The position numbers and the translations under genes are program-made. Shown in pieces: positions 1 to 7,928 of a stretch of DNA of 38,770 bases. This stretch comes from Thermoprotei archaeon. GTDB taxonomy: Archaea > Thermoproteota > Thermoprotei_A > Sulfolobales > Acidilobaceae. The notes under the pieces are model-generated. The model made no database searches. It was not told the DNA's origin and saw nothing but the letters and a program-made list of their open reading frames with translations. The stretch is taken from NCBI GenBank assembly GCA_029335875.2, contig JARJMZ020000014.1, positions 1 through 38,770 of the forward strand, given 5' to 3'. The number at the start of each line of letters is the position of its first letter. Position 1 is the stretch's first letter.

Positions 1-2
1 AA

Positions 3-644
3 GAGATTATGAAGCTTTTCGGTAAAGGGATCCCTCCAGTATTTGACGCGAACACTTTCTATGTTTTCGAGTATTTCGTCATAGTAGTTGTTTTGGCTGT
101 GGGGGCTTACATTGCCTACGTATCTGCTGGGAGTGTTGTGGACGATGTTCTATATAAGACTGGGGCCGTCAACCTCAGCCTCCCCATGCCCAGGTGGAAA
201 CTTCTCCTCTCCCGCATAATAGCTAATTTTATTCTAGCAGTAGTGGTAATGGCGGTTTCACTACTAATATCAACAATGTTACTAGTACTGGTAGCTGATA
301 GGCCCCTCACACTCAAAAATGTAACCTTACTACACCTAATGGGCATCATCTATGCTGCCAGCGTAATAAGCCTAGCAACACTACTCGGAACTATACTCCC
401 AATAACACTAGCTAAGTCGACAGCCGCGGGAATAGTTCTAGCAATGTACATACTGGACACCATGACCCTAAACACTAGCCTAGAAAACCTAGGCTACCTA
501 ACCCTAACAAGATACTATCCAGTCCTGGAAATAGCCGTCCACGGCACGCTCAAAACAGCCGACGCAATCATACTAGCACTAGCCACAACAATATTAACCG
601 TAGCAGCCATAGTATTATACAGGCGAAAAGACATACCAGTATAA
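3..644 (+). CDS. ABC-2 type transporter permease (5' end outside window)
   Basis: Integral membrane subunit of an ABC exporter. The reading frame is open to the left edge, and the first ATG (position 9) is probably internal, because ABC-2 permeases normally have a first membrane helix and a loop before this point. Visible are a helix at about residues 20-40, then the loop GAVNLSLPMPRWKLLLSRI, which fits the 'GTL..LLSLPVSRWKLLLSK' motif that follows the first helices of this family. Four to five more hydrophobic segments follow, and the protein ends with a short basic tail (YRRKDIPV). The partner ATPase is presumably upstream, outside the window. The family is fairly sure; the substrate is unknown. 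Confidence 0.75.
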   Translation, partial: EIMKLFGKGIPPVFDANTFYVFEYFVIVVVLAVGAYIAYVSAGSVVDDVLYKTGAVNLSLPMPRWKLLLSRIIANFILAVVVMAVSLLISTMLLVLVADRPLTLKNVTLLHLMGIIYAASVISLATLLGTILPITLAKSTAAGIVLAMYILDTMTLNTSLENLGYLTLTRYYPVLEIAVHGTLKTADAIILALATTILTVAAIVLYRRKDIPV

Positions 645-708
645 GAAACAATTTCTCCTAGCACGGTCGCCCGCAACCGACACCTCGGACGTTCTATATT
701 TTAGGAGT

Positions 709-852
709 TCAAGCTTCCCTTTGCCCCTGATCATCCAGGGACTTGCCGCCCTGCCCACAGGTTATCCCTATAGGCTCATAGGTAGCTGTAAAGCCTAACG
801 GGACGAGGCTTCCATCCACGGCTAGCCTTGGGGGGCTTGGAGCTTTACTCCC
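709..852 (-). pseudogene. Possible protein remnant, perhaps a TnpB (IS605 OrfB) C-terminus
   Basis: A 47-codon open stretch on the minus strand contains GSKAPSPPRLAVDGSLVPLG and ends in GGKSLDDQGQREA before a stop. The composition looks coded, but there is no start, no catalytic core and no zinc finger. The Pro/Gly-rich tail recalls the C-terminal tails of some archaeal IS605-type TnpB proteins. That resemblance is an impression from memory, not an alignment. It could also be chance. Confidence 0.2.
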
Positions 853-1149
853 ATGCCTCCCAGACTTTAACCACTATGAGATAGGCGGAACTTTGTAAAT
901 CTATTTTAGAAACATCAGTAAGAAAGCAGCCCCCTAACCCTGTCATGGTTCATGAGCCTTTACTCACCAGGATTTTAAGTGGGAATTTTCGTGGCGTGTT
1001 GCCGCTTTTGTCCTAGTTAACATCAATGATGTCGTTTTCCTGTTGTATTCAGCTTTAACTGTGAATTATCTCCTAGAAAGGTTTGTGAAAGCGCTAAAAT
1101 TTTCGGTGTTATTGTAATAGGAGAAGTGTTTGGTTAAGGAGGCGTTAAA

Positions 1150-1158
1150 TTTATATAG
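1150..1158 (+). promoter_or_regulatory. TATA box of the cstA unit
   Basis: TTTATATAG lies about 40 bases before the likely GTG start at 1198. A start of transcription near 1180 would leave a short leader that includes the ribosome site GAGGTGA (1187-1193). Confidence 0.6.
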
Positions 1159-1197
1159 TGGCAACCTTTTTAATAAATTTAAGAAGAGGTGAGAGCG

Positions 1198-1428
1198 GTG
1201 CAGACTAGAGAGTTGCTAGGGTTGATTATAACTGTTATTGCTTTGCTTATAATGGCGTATGCGACACTCTATGTAGGCTTCTCTGTTCGTAAAATAGAGG
1301 CTATGAACGCGTGGCTTTACAGTATTGCTTGGCTGCTGCTTCTTGTGGGGCCGTGGCTTTGGATTGGCACTGTTCCCGGCGCTTTGAAGAGGTTCGTGGA
1401 GGCTAGGACGGGTAGGAAGTTGGGGTGA
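1198..1428 (+). CDS. Small two-helix membrane protein upstream of CstA
   Basis: A protein of 76 residues with two hydrophobic helices (about residues 6-28 and 38-58) and a basic C-terminus (EARTGRKLG). I start it at GTG 1198 because GAGGTGA sits 4-5 bases upstream; a GTG at 1189 is in frame but overlaps that site. The stop is six bases before the CstA start, so the two genes are surely co-transcribed and the small protein is plausibly a subunit or stabiliser of the transporter. It does not look like YbdD, the soluble small partner found beside CstA in enterobacteria. I do not recognise a named family. Confidence 0.7.
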   Translation: MQTRELLGLIITVIALLIMAYATLYVGFSVRKIEAMNAWLYSIAWLLLLVGPWLWIGTVPGALKRFVEARTGRKLG

Positions 1429-1434
1429 TGTCCT

Positions 1435-3267
1435 GTGAATGTGATCATAGTTGTACTTATGGTTGTGGCTATTTACATTGCAGCCTATATATTGTATGGG
1501 AGGACGCTGCTAGAGAGGCAAATAGTTAAGGCTGACCCGAACCGTCTCACACCAGCTCTGGAGAAGTTTGATGGCATAGACTATGTTCCAGCTAACAAGT
1601 ACGTCCTCTACGGCCATCACTTCGCCTCCATAGCTGGGGCGGGCCCGATAGTTGGTCCAGCGATAGCTATGGTCTGGGGTTGGACTCTCCCCCTGATCTG
1701 GGTGATCTTCGGGAACATATTTATTGGTGCAGTCCACGACTATCTAGCCACTATGTCCAGCGTCAGGTACGGTGGAGTGTCAATAATGACTATAAGTGAG
1801 AACGTTATGGGTAGGATGGCTAGGTACATATTTCTAGCATATGTTTGGTTCGCCCTCATACTAGTTCTCGCAGCCTTCTTAAGTGTGAACGCCTCATTAT
1901 ATGTAGGGACGCCCACTGCAGCCACTCTAGCCATACTATACATGGTTATAGCGCTAGTTTTCGGGGTGCTCGTATACAGGTATGGCCTGAGCATTAGGAC
2001 GGGATCTTTAATAGCCTTAATATTGATAATTCTCGCCTTCATATACTCCATGAACGTCCCCACAGTACTGAAATACGGGGACTGGGTAATAGTCCTAGCA
2101 CTATACGCTATCATAGCTGCAGCCCTACCAGTATGGTATCTGTTACAGCCCAGGGATTACCTTAGCGCTTACATCCTCTGGGCTTTCGTGGCCCTAGCCC
2201 TCATAGGCGGCCTATTAGTGTTTGGAACAGGCTTCACCCTATCCGCATACACAGGCTTCGCCGCCCCGGGCACAGTGATAGGCGCCCTTCCCAGAACGCC
2301 TTCAGGCGAGGCGTTAATAGCTTACTTCTGGCCCGCAGTACCTCTTGTAATAGCCTGTGGAGCCTTATCAGGCTTCCACTCCGTCGTAGGCTCCGGAACC
2401 ACCTCCAAGCAGCTGGCCAACGAGCTCGACGCCCTATTTGTAGGCTACGGTGCGATGCTTACGGAGGGAGCTGTCTCGACGCTCGCGGTAATAGTGCCTA
2501 TAGCTGCGGCTTGGAACTTTGCAGCATTTGAGGCCGCTACTGGAGCCCCTGTCTCAGCAACCCTCCTCAACGTAGCTAATATAGATGTCTCTAAAACTCC
2601 CACCCTAGGAGGTCTTGCCCCCGCCGCGAGGTTCGCTGTGGGCTACGGGCTGCTTCAAGCGCTGGCATGGTCTAAGCTGTTCGGATATGGAGCCTTCGAG
2701 TCCCTCTTCGCCTTCTTCAGGATGTTCGCAACGTGGGCTTTAACAGTTTTCGTGTTAACTACGCTGGACACAGCTAACAGGCTGGCTAGGTTCGCGTGGA
2801 CAGAGTTCTTTGAATGGCTTAGGCCAGTAAACGAGTCAGCATACAAGGTTGTAACTAACAGGTGGCTAGCCTCCATAGTAGCTGTATTAGCGGGGGCGGC
2901 TCTCGCCTATCCTCAGATATATGTGCCGGAGCTTAAACAGTATGTGTACGCCTACACAGTAGTGTGGCCGGCGTTCGCTGGCACTAACCAGCTCCTCGCA
3001 GCGCTCGCCCTTTTAACGAGCGCCCTATGGGTTTACCTGATACTTAACGTTAGAGGCTGGAGGGCGCTATTGATAATGGTCCCAGCACTGTTCCTATGGA
3101 TAACTGTTACGCTAGCATTAATCATATGGCTATTGATGATAGTCCCAGATCTGCCGCTACTTTACAAGGTTGGCGCGGGAACTGTGGTGGCTGTTAGCGT
3201 CGTGCTGGACATACTGCTCATAGTGTTATTCGTGAGAGCTCTCCTCATAGTTAGGAGGCCAGTATGA
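1435..3267 (+). CDS. cstA: Carbon starvation protein A (CstA-type transporter)
   Basis: Polytopic membrane transporter of the CstA family, whose bacterial members take up peptides or pyruvate. The 610 residues carry the hallmarks: an N-terminal helix, YVPANKYVLYGHHFASIAGA then GPIVGPAIA (about 51-80), GNIFIGAVHDYLATM, the central SGFHSVVGSGTTSKQLANE with GYGAMLTEG (about 315-345), and FVLTTLDTANRLARF in the C-terminal third. About 15 hydrophobic segments are visible. The GTG start at 1435 follows GGGGTGATG, the end of the preceding gene. It is shorter than the roughly 700-residue E. coli protein. A T-run follows the stop. The substrate in this organism cannot be told from sequence. Confidence 0.92.
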   Translation: MNVIIVVLMVVAIYIAAYILYGRTLLERQIVKADPNRLTPALEKFDGIDYVPANKYVLYGHHFASIAGAGPIVGPAIAMVWGWTLPLIWVIFGNIFIGAVHDYLATMSSVRYGGVSIMTISENVMGRMARYIFLAYVWFALILVLAAFLSVNASLYVGTPTAATLAILYMVIALVFGVLVYRYGLSIRTGSLIALILIILAFIYSMNVPTVLKYGDWVIVLALYAIIAAALPVWYLLQPRDYLSAYILWAFVALALIGGLLVFGTGFTLSAYTGFAAPGTVIGALPRTPSGEALIAYFWPAVPLVIACGALSGFHSVVGSGTTSKQLANELDALFVGYGAMLTEGAVSTLAVIVPIAAAWNFAAFEAATGAPVSATLLNVANIDVSKTPTLGGLAPAARFAVGYGLLQALAWSKLFGYGAFESLFAFFRMFATWALTVFVLTTLDTANRLARFAWTEFFEWLRPVNESAYKVVTNRWLASIVAVLAGAALAYPQIYVPELKQYVYAYTVVWPAFAGTNQLLAALALLTSALWVYLILNVRGWRALLIMVPALFLWITVTLALIIWLLMIVPDLPLLYKVGAGTVVAVSVVLDILLIVLFVRALLIVRRPV

Positions 3268-3269
3268 CC

Positions 3270-3306
3270 TCTAACTTTTTTACCCCTCTTCTCCCCTCCT
3301 CTTTTT
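3270..3306 (+). terminator. T-rich terminator after cstA
   Basis: A run of six T (3276-3281) is followed by a pyrimidine-rich stretch and a second T-run (3302-3306). This fits intrinsic, hairpin-free archaeal termination between cstA and the next unit. Confidence 0.4.
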
Positions 3307-3319
3307 GGTGTGTAAATTT

Positions 3320-3613
3320 ATGTTCTTCGAGCTATTGCGGAGGGCTTTGAAGGAGCTATATGAGCTGTTAAGGGGCATAGACCAGGCTATGTTGGAGGAG
3401 AGCGTTAAAGCTTTAAGATTGGAGCATGCAGAGCTTGAGATAGCGTTTCTCACAATAGTCCTGGGGCCTTTAGTTGGGGTGAAGACTGTCCCGACATATC
3501 TGAGCTTGGAGCTGGCGGAAGCGTTGAGGGGCGAGTTGAAATTCCTGTTCACCAGGTCTATGAGGGGGGATGATGTACTGGCGGATTTGATGGGCGATCT
3601 TGGGGTCTCATAG
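3320..3613 (+). CDS. Small helical protein preceding an ArsA-like ATPase
   Basis: About 97 residues, mostly amphipathic helix, with heptad-like Leu/Glu patterning (RRALKELYELLRGIDQAM, ESVKALRLEHAELEIAF) and no membrane segment of full length. I prefer ATG 3320; in-frame GTG 3308 and TTG 3305 are alternatives. Its stop is one base before the ATG of the ATPase gene, so the two are translationally coupled and the protein may be an adaptor or regulator of that ATPase. The family is not recognised. Confidence 0.6.
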   Translation: MFFELLRRALKELYELLRGIDQAMLEESVKALRLEHAELEIAFLTIVLGPLVGVKTVPTYLSLELAEALRGELKFLFTRSMRGDDVLADLMGDLGVS

Positions 3614-3614
3614 C

Positions 3615-4571
3615 ATGATTGCCGATCTTATGGATGCGAAGGCTTTAAAGGCTAGGCCTCACATATTTATGGTTTTAGGTAAGGGTGGTGTTGGTAAGAC
3701 TACTATATCCATACTGTTATCTAGTGAGCTAAGCGAGCTCGATGAGACCCTTCTAATAAGCTTTGACCAAGCTAAGCACATAGTGAAATACCTGGGGCTA
3801 CCTAAGACTATGGCTATAGTTAAAGTTAGGGAGGGCCTCTACGCCAGCCAGCTTGATGTTGACGAGCTAGCTCGCAAGATCACAATGAAATATGTGGATA
3901 TCCTCCGAGAGATCCTACCATCACTACCTGTCTTAAACTTAGAAGATGTTGTTGATGTTGTGAAGTATTCGCCGGGGGTTGAAGAGGAGATTTTCACGAG
4001 GAGCCTGCTCGAGCTCTACGAGGATAGGAGGTTTAAATATATTGTGATTGATACCCCGCCTACGGGCGTAGCGTTGAGGACTCTAGTGTTGCCGAGGCTC
4101 TACGAGGTCTGGATTGAGAACCTCATTAAACTAAGGGAGAGGATTGTCTCGCTTAGATATGTGATAGCTAGGACTCTTGGCAGGAAAGTGGAGCTCGAAG
4201 ACCCAGCTTTACTGAGGCTATACGAGCTTAAAGAGAGCTATTTGAAACTAGCAAAGCTGCTGAGCGACCCTCAAGCTACATCTTACGTTGTTGTAGCTAA
4301 CCCTGAGCCCCTACCATTATATGAGATGCGCGAGGTGATAGCGACCCTTGAGAAGAGGCTTAACGTTAAGCCCAGACTTCTAGTCTTGAATAAGGCCCTT
4401 CCGGATTATGTGGCTAGAGAGTTGGGGGTCTTAGAGTTTCAGGAGAGTGTTGTTGAGGAGCTTAAGTCTATGGAGTATAAGTCTGTGATGTTAGAGTATG
4501 TGAATAAGCAGCTTTCAAGTTTGAGCGATGTTGTCGAGCTTAGGAAACTGGTTAGCGTGATTAGGGGGTGA
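3615..4571 (+). CDS. ArsA/Get3-family ATPase
   Basis: A soluble ATPase of the SIMIBI class (318 residues). The deviant P-loop GKGGVGKTT lies at about residues 22-30 with the signature lysine. FDQAKHIVKYLG fills the switch-I position, where Get3/ArsA usually have DPAH, and IVIDTPPTG near 150 is the switch-II motif typical of ArsA-type proteins. In eukaryotes Get3 delivers tail-anchored membrane proteins; archaeal relatives are thought to do likewise. Only one ATPase domain is present and the zinc CxxC motif of Get3 is absent. It is flanked tightly by a small helical protein and a single-helix membrane protein. ATG 3615 was chosen over TTG 3600 because it follows the preceding stop by one base. 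The family is sure; the client is inferred. Confidence 0.82.
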   Translation: MIADLMDAKALKARPHIFMVLGKGGVGKTTISILLSSELSELDETLLISFDQAKHIVKYLGLPKTMAIVKVREGLYASQLDVDELARKITMKYVDILREILPSLPVLNLEDVVDVVKYSPGVEEEIFTRSLLELYEDRRFKYIVIDTPPTGVALRTLVLPRLYEVWIENLIKLRERIVSLRYVIARTLGRKVELEDPALLRLYELKESYLKLAKLLSDPQATSYVVVANPEPLPLYEMREVIATLEKRLNVKPRLLVLNKALPDYVARELGVLEFQESVVEELKSMEYKSVMLEYVNKQLSSLSDVVELRKLVSVIRG

Positions 4572-4575
4572 AAGG

Positions 4576-5226
4576 TTGATCTCAGAGCCTCTCCTAATCC
4601 TCTTGTTAACCCTTCTCGCCTCAGCAATGGTCATATGGTATTTTGTGAATAGGAGGAGGCTGGTGAGGTTTATTAAAGAGTTTACAGTGGAGCTGGAGAG
4701 GGTTTTTAAGCCTAAAGATAAGACATACCACCTACTAGGCTACCTGGTAGGCTATAGAGCAGTGTACGTCCTAGAGGATGGTAGTAGGGCCCACATACTA
4801 TTCACCACAGCACCTATACTCTCCCTACTCTACTATCCAATAGCTAAACTGTTAAAGCGGGAACATGAAGTGACTATAACTATAAACCCCTATAGGAGGA
4901 AGGTGGCGTGCGAGATGCACGCCTTCATTAAAGGCAAACCGAGACTCGAAAGAGTAGTATTTAAAGACTTGAAAAGCCGCGCTAAACGTTTGAGCCGAGC
5001 CGAGCTCAAAAGCAGGTGGGGGGTTTACGAGGTCTACTACGAAGACAACTGCGACATAAACATAGTCCTACAGCTAGTAAACAGTAGCGTGTACCCCATA
5101 TACAAGCTCTCAGCATACAAGGATGATAACATAGTCTCACTAACTTCCAAGGCAGACGCGAAAACATTGAAAGAACTACGCGACACACTCTACAGGTTCA
5201 TGGGTAAAACGACAATAGTCAGGTGA
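4576..5226 (+). CDS. Membrane-anchored protein of unknown function in the ArsA-like operon
   Basis: 216 residues. One N-terminal helix (about residues 3-23) is followed by a basic stretch (NRRRLVRFIK) and a cytosolic domain of mixed strands and helices with no motif I recognise. A second, weak hydrophobic segment lies near 75-92 (TTAPILSLLYYPIAKLL). TTG 4576 starts four bases after the ATPase stop, behind GGGGGTGAAAGG. The topology, one anchor plus a soluble domain, would suit a membrane receptor for the ATPase, but that is inference from gene order alone. Confidence 0.65.
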   Translation: MISEPLLILLLTLLASAMVIWYFVNRRRLVRFIKEFTVELERVFKPKDKTYHLLGYLVGYRAVYVLEDGSRAHILFTTAPILSLLYYPIAKLLKREHEVTITINPYRRKVACEMHAFIKGKPRLERVVFKDLKSRAKRLSRAELKSRWGVYEVYYEDNCDINIVLQLVNSSVYPIYKLSAYKDDNIVSLTSKADAKTLKELRDTLYRFMGKTTIVR

Positions 5227-5320
5227 TAACACTCTCGAGAGAACACTAAATAACCCCCCTCCAACGTTAAGGCTCAGGGCACGGAGCTGAAAGAATTATG
5301 GCTAACGGCAGGCTATAACG

Positions 5321-6232
5321 TTAGAATCCGACGTTAAGCTGGGTGACAGTTTTCTCCAGTTTCCCAGCGATCTCCTCAATCTCGCCGAGATTAAAACTCA
5401 ACGGGAACCCCCTGGACACTCTAAGCCCCGCCGCTACAGAAGCTCTAGCGGCCGCCCTAACCGGGTGAAGACCCCTAGCTATGTAAGCCGCCAGGGCAGC
5501 CAAGTAAATGTCCCCGCAACCCGTCGGATCTCCCAGGGGGCTTTCAACATATGCAGGCACGTGATACCATTGGGTGTTTAAACGCATATAGCCCCCTCCC
5601 GGGCCTGCAGTATATGATAGTATGTGGGGTTTAAAGTTGAAACTCTTGAGAACCCCTAAATCCCTAGAGTCCCCATGAGAGCCTTCGAGGTCGTCGCTAC
5701 TTAAATGGGCGAGGTGGACGTTCGAGAGTAGCTTGAGGGATTCTAGGAGCGCCTCAGCACTCGAACTAATCAAACCCTCGGGACCCTCGACCCTAGCATA
5801 ACCCTGAAGGTCAACAGCCACATTAACATGGCTTGAGAGCTCGGCGACACTCCCAGGATCGACCTCGCGGAACACCGGTGAGACTATAACCCAATCAGCG
5901 GACTTCAAGGCTTCAAAGGCAGCTGAAACATCTATTTTACAACCCCTCCCCACCAACCTAGAAACCCTCCTACCACCAACGTAAACATGGTGAAACTTGA
6001 AGACAGAACTACAGCCTCCAACATAGGCAACGTCGAGACCATAACTTTCAACCACATCGGAAACAAGCCCCTTATCTTCATAGCCTAGAGAAGAGACTAT
6101 GACAGGGTCTAAACCCAAACCCTTCAAAGTTAAACCAGCATAGTAAGCAGGGCCACCCAACCTCTCAAAACTAGAACCTCCAACCTCAACAACGTCAACA
6201 GTAAAACTAGACACGACAGCAAAAGAAACCAA
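5321..6232 (-). CDS. PfkB-family carbohydrate kinase
   Basis: ATP-dependent sugar or nucleoside kinase of the ribokinase fold, about 303 residues, which is usual for the family. The N-terminal strand is SFAVVSSFTVDVVEV, followed by the substrate-site GGPAYYAGLTLKGLG and, near residue 235, the catalytic motif DPTGCGDIYLAALAAY. That is the DTxGAGD box with Cys in place of Ala and with the catalytic Asp kept. I start at TTG 6232 because AGGGGTG lies seven bases upstream; GTG 6244 is the alternative. It converges with the ATPase operon. A near-identical copy of its first 160 bases lies at 9764-9920. The substrate is unknown. Confidence 0.85.
   Translation of the reverse strand: MVSFAVVSSFTVDVVEVGGSSFERLGGPAYYAGLTLKGLGLDPVIVSSLGYEDKGLVSDVVESYGLDVAYVGGCSSVFKFHHVYVGGRRVSRLVGRGCKIDVSAAFEALKSADWVIVSPVFREVDPGSVAELSSHVNVAVDLQGYARVEGPEGLISSSAEALLESLKLLSNVHLAHLSSDDLEGSHGDSRDLGVLKSFNFKPHILSYTAGPGGGYMRLNTQWYHVPAYVESPLGDPTGCGDIYLAALAAYIARGLHPVRAAARASVAAGLRVSRGFPLSFNLGEIEEIAGKLEKTVTQLNVGF
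6070..6228 (-). repeat. Duplicated 5' segment of the PfkB gene, copy A
   Basis: This stretch of the kinase gene is repeated at about 9764-9920 in the same orientation. Both copies encode YYAGLTLKGLGLDPVIVSSL with the same preceding SSFT(V/I)DV(V/I)EV strand. Confidence 0.85.
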
Positions 6233-6259
6233 AAAGGGAAACACCCCTGAGAAACACGT

Positions 6260-6389
6260 GTGAATTCAAAACTTAAAATTCCGCAACCCCTAAAGCCCCC
6301 AACGCTGAAAGAGTTCATGAGTTTAAAGTTAGAGAGAAGTGTCACATTAGGGGATGTGCCGAGAACGATTGAAACACTAAAGAATTACT
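6260..6389 (+). pseudogene. 5' fragment of an unidentified gene, cut off at a CRISPR-like repeat
   Basis: An open frame from GTG 6260 encodes about 43 residues that look like a real N-terminus (NSKLKIPQPLKPPTLKEF, then LERSVTLGDVPRTIETLKN). It stops exactly where the repeat at 6389 begins; the repeat adds Phe and a stop codon. The spacer just beyond is open on the same strand (DEKTALVEREANV) and could be a later part of the same gene. The family is not identified. The start lies only 15 bases from that of the divergent PfkB gene. Confidence 0.5.
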
Positions 6390-6470
6390 CTTTTAGTTCT
6401 TCGTTATTTTGGATGAAAAGACAGCTCTAGTTGAGCGGGAGGCTAACGTCTTTTAGTTCTTTGTTATTTT
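6389..6470 (-). CRISPR. Two-repeat CRISPR-like mini-array
   Basis: Read on the minus strand, AAATAACAAAGAACTAAAAG (6450-6469) and AAATAACGAAGAACTAAAAG (6390-6409, one change) flank a 40-base spacer (6410-6449). The period is 60. The same repeat occurs at 30 kb and 36.7 kb. The bases before the first repeat (AAACCTCTC) resemble the end of the leader at 36.65 kb (AAACCACTCT). No cas gene is in the window. The distal repeat carries the point change, as expected for an old end repeat. Confidence 0.7.
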
Positions 6471-6704
6471 GAGAGGTTTAAACGTAACACTCTATCATCA
6501 GTTAAGCATATCAACTTGCCCCTCCCCTAATTACAGTCCCAATTAACGTGTTTCAAGTTAGAAAGCTAAATAGCTAATTCATAAGAGTGTGGTGGCAGCC
6601 CTCGGAGATACGTTTTCAGCTGCTGTTAGAGAGATCTTGAGATATCACTATTTTCTTAAGGGATTTTAAGGCTCTAGTTCCTCGGGGATTACGGGTTCCC
6701 GGGT
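6471..6704. other. Intergenic region, possible coding remnant
   Basis: Behind the mini-array lies a leader-like A/T stretch. An open piece at about 6590-6670 on the plus strand (ALGDTFSAAVREILRYHYFL) ends in TAA without a recognisable gene around it; it may be a relic of a glycan gene. Confidence 0.3.
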
Positions 6705-7883
6705 TTGAATGTTCTTGTGGTTCATCATCGTTGGGGTTATGGTGGTGGTGTGGTAGTATTCTATTATACTGTTAAGGCTCTCAGAGATGCGGGGTTTAAC
6801 GTTATTGTCGCTACTACTGATAAGCCTGATTTGAAGTCTTATGAGGATGTTGTTGGGGAGCCTTTTCCTGAGGGTGTTAAGCTTTATAGTTTAGCTCCTT
6901 TCACCACACGCATGTTCACGATTTATAAGGGTTTCATTTTAACTTTAGCTTTTAGGAGGTTTAATTATGATGTTGCTGTGGTGACCCACGGGTATGCTTT
7001 CAAGGCTAAGGCTCCCCTAATATATTACATGCATTTTCCCCCAGTCCTCACCGCCGACCCCGTGTGGAATCCTGAGTACTCTAAGTATTCCCTTAAGCAC
7101 CCGTCGGTAAGCGGTTTTAGAGGGCTAGCTTTGAGCGTGCCCTGGTGGCTCTACTCTAGGCCTTACGAGTTCCTAGTTAAGAAGCTCTACAAGCCTATGC
7201 TGGAATCCGCCACTAGGATCCTCGTGAACTCGAGTTTCACCCTTAAAGCCCTCAAGTACACGCTGTCAACGTTTAAAGTGGACGCCACCATTATGGATAA
7301 GACGCGCATAGTCTACCCCCCACTACCTAGGATAAATGAGTACGTTAAGGCTAGAAGCCCCGAGAAGCTGTATTGCGCGGCAACAATAGGGAGGTTTAGC
7401 CCTGAGAAGCGCTACGAGCTAATACTTGAAACTGCAAAGCTAACACCAGGAGTAGAATATTACATAGCGGGGGGAATCTACGGGAGGGTGTCGAGAAGCT
7501 ACTATGAGAAGATAAAGAGGGAAGCCCCGCCCAACGTGAGAGTAATAGCGAACATACCTCACAACCTGAAACTAGAGCTCCTATCAAAATGCGCCGCATA
7601 CATACACACAATGGTTGGAGAACACTTCGGAATAGCACCCCTAGAAGCTATAGCGGCAGGAGCCACACCAATAGTCCCAACGTTCAGCGGAACATGGACA
7701 GACATATGCCTAGAAGGGGAATACTGCCACGGCTATAGCAAAGCAGAACCGAGAATCCTAGCAGAGAAAATCCTCACAGCACTAGAGAAGCCTAAAGAGG
7801 CGTCCCTAGAGCACATAGAAAAATTCAGCCCTCAGAAATTCGCAAAAGAGATAGTAGCGGAAATAAATAGTTTAGCCTGGTAA
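6705..7883 (+). CDS. GT4-family glycosyltransferase
   Basis: Retaining glycosyltransferase with two Rossmann domains, 392 residues. The N-terminal domain starts with NVLVVHHRWGYGGGVVVFYY, the glycine-rich loop of GT4. The C-terminal domain has AATIGRFSPEKRYELILETA (about 225-245), YIAGG, and the EX7E donor-site motif in GEHFGIAPLEAIAAGATPIV. The GEHFGI form is also typical of Alg11-type mannosyltransferases. It probably adds a sugar to a lipid-linked glycan on the cytosolic side. TTG 6705 is the start. A related but frameshifted GT4 lies at 16103-17227. Confidence 0.88.
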   Translation: MNVLVVHHRWGYGGGVVVFYYTVKALRDAGFNVIVATTDKPDLKSYEDVVGEPFPEGVKLYSLAPFTTRMFTIYKGFILTLAFRRFNYDVAVVTHGYAFKAKAPLIYYMHFPPVLTADPVWNPEYSKYSLKHPSVSGFRGLALSVPWWLYSRPYEFLVKKLYKPMLESATRILVNSSFTLKALKYTLSTFKVDATIMDKTRIVYPPLPRINEYVKARSPEKLYCAATIGRFSPEKRYELILETAKLTPGVEYYIAGGIYGRVSRSYYEKIKREAPPNVRVIANIPHNLKLELLSKCAAYIHTMVGEHFGIAPLEAIAAGATPIVPTFSGTWTDICLEGEYCHGYSKAEPRILAEKILTALEKPKEASLEHIEKFSPQKFAKEIVAEINSLAW

Positions 7884-7928
7884 AAGATTATAATTCCTCA
7901 ACACGGTAGAGAGTTTGGTGTAGGTGCT

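Larger units (their letters stand above)
645..1188. other. Intergenic region with a possible decayed reading frame
   Basis: About 540 bases without a convincing intact gene. It holds the possible protein remnant listed at 709-852 on the minus strand and, at its right end, the promoter of the cstA unit. Nothing else stands out. Confidence 0.5.
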
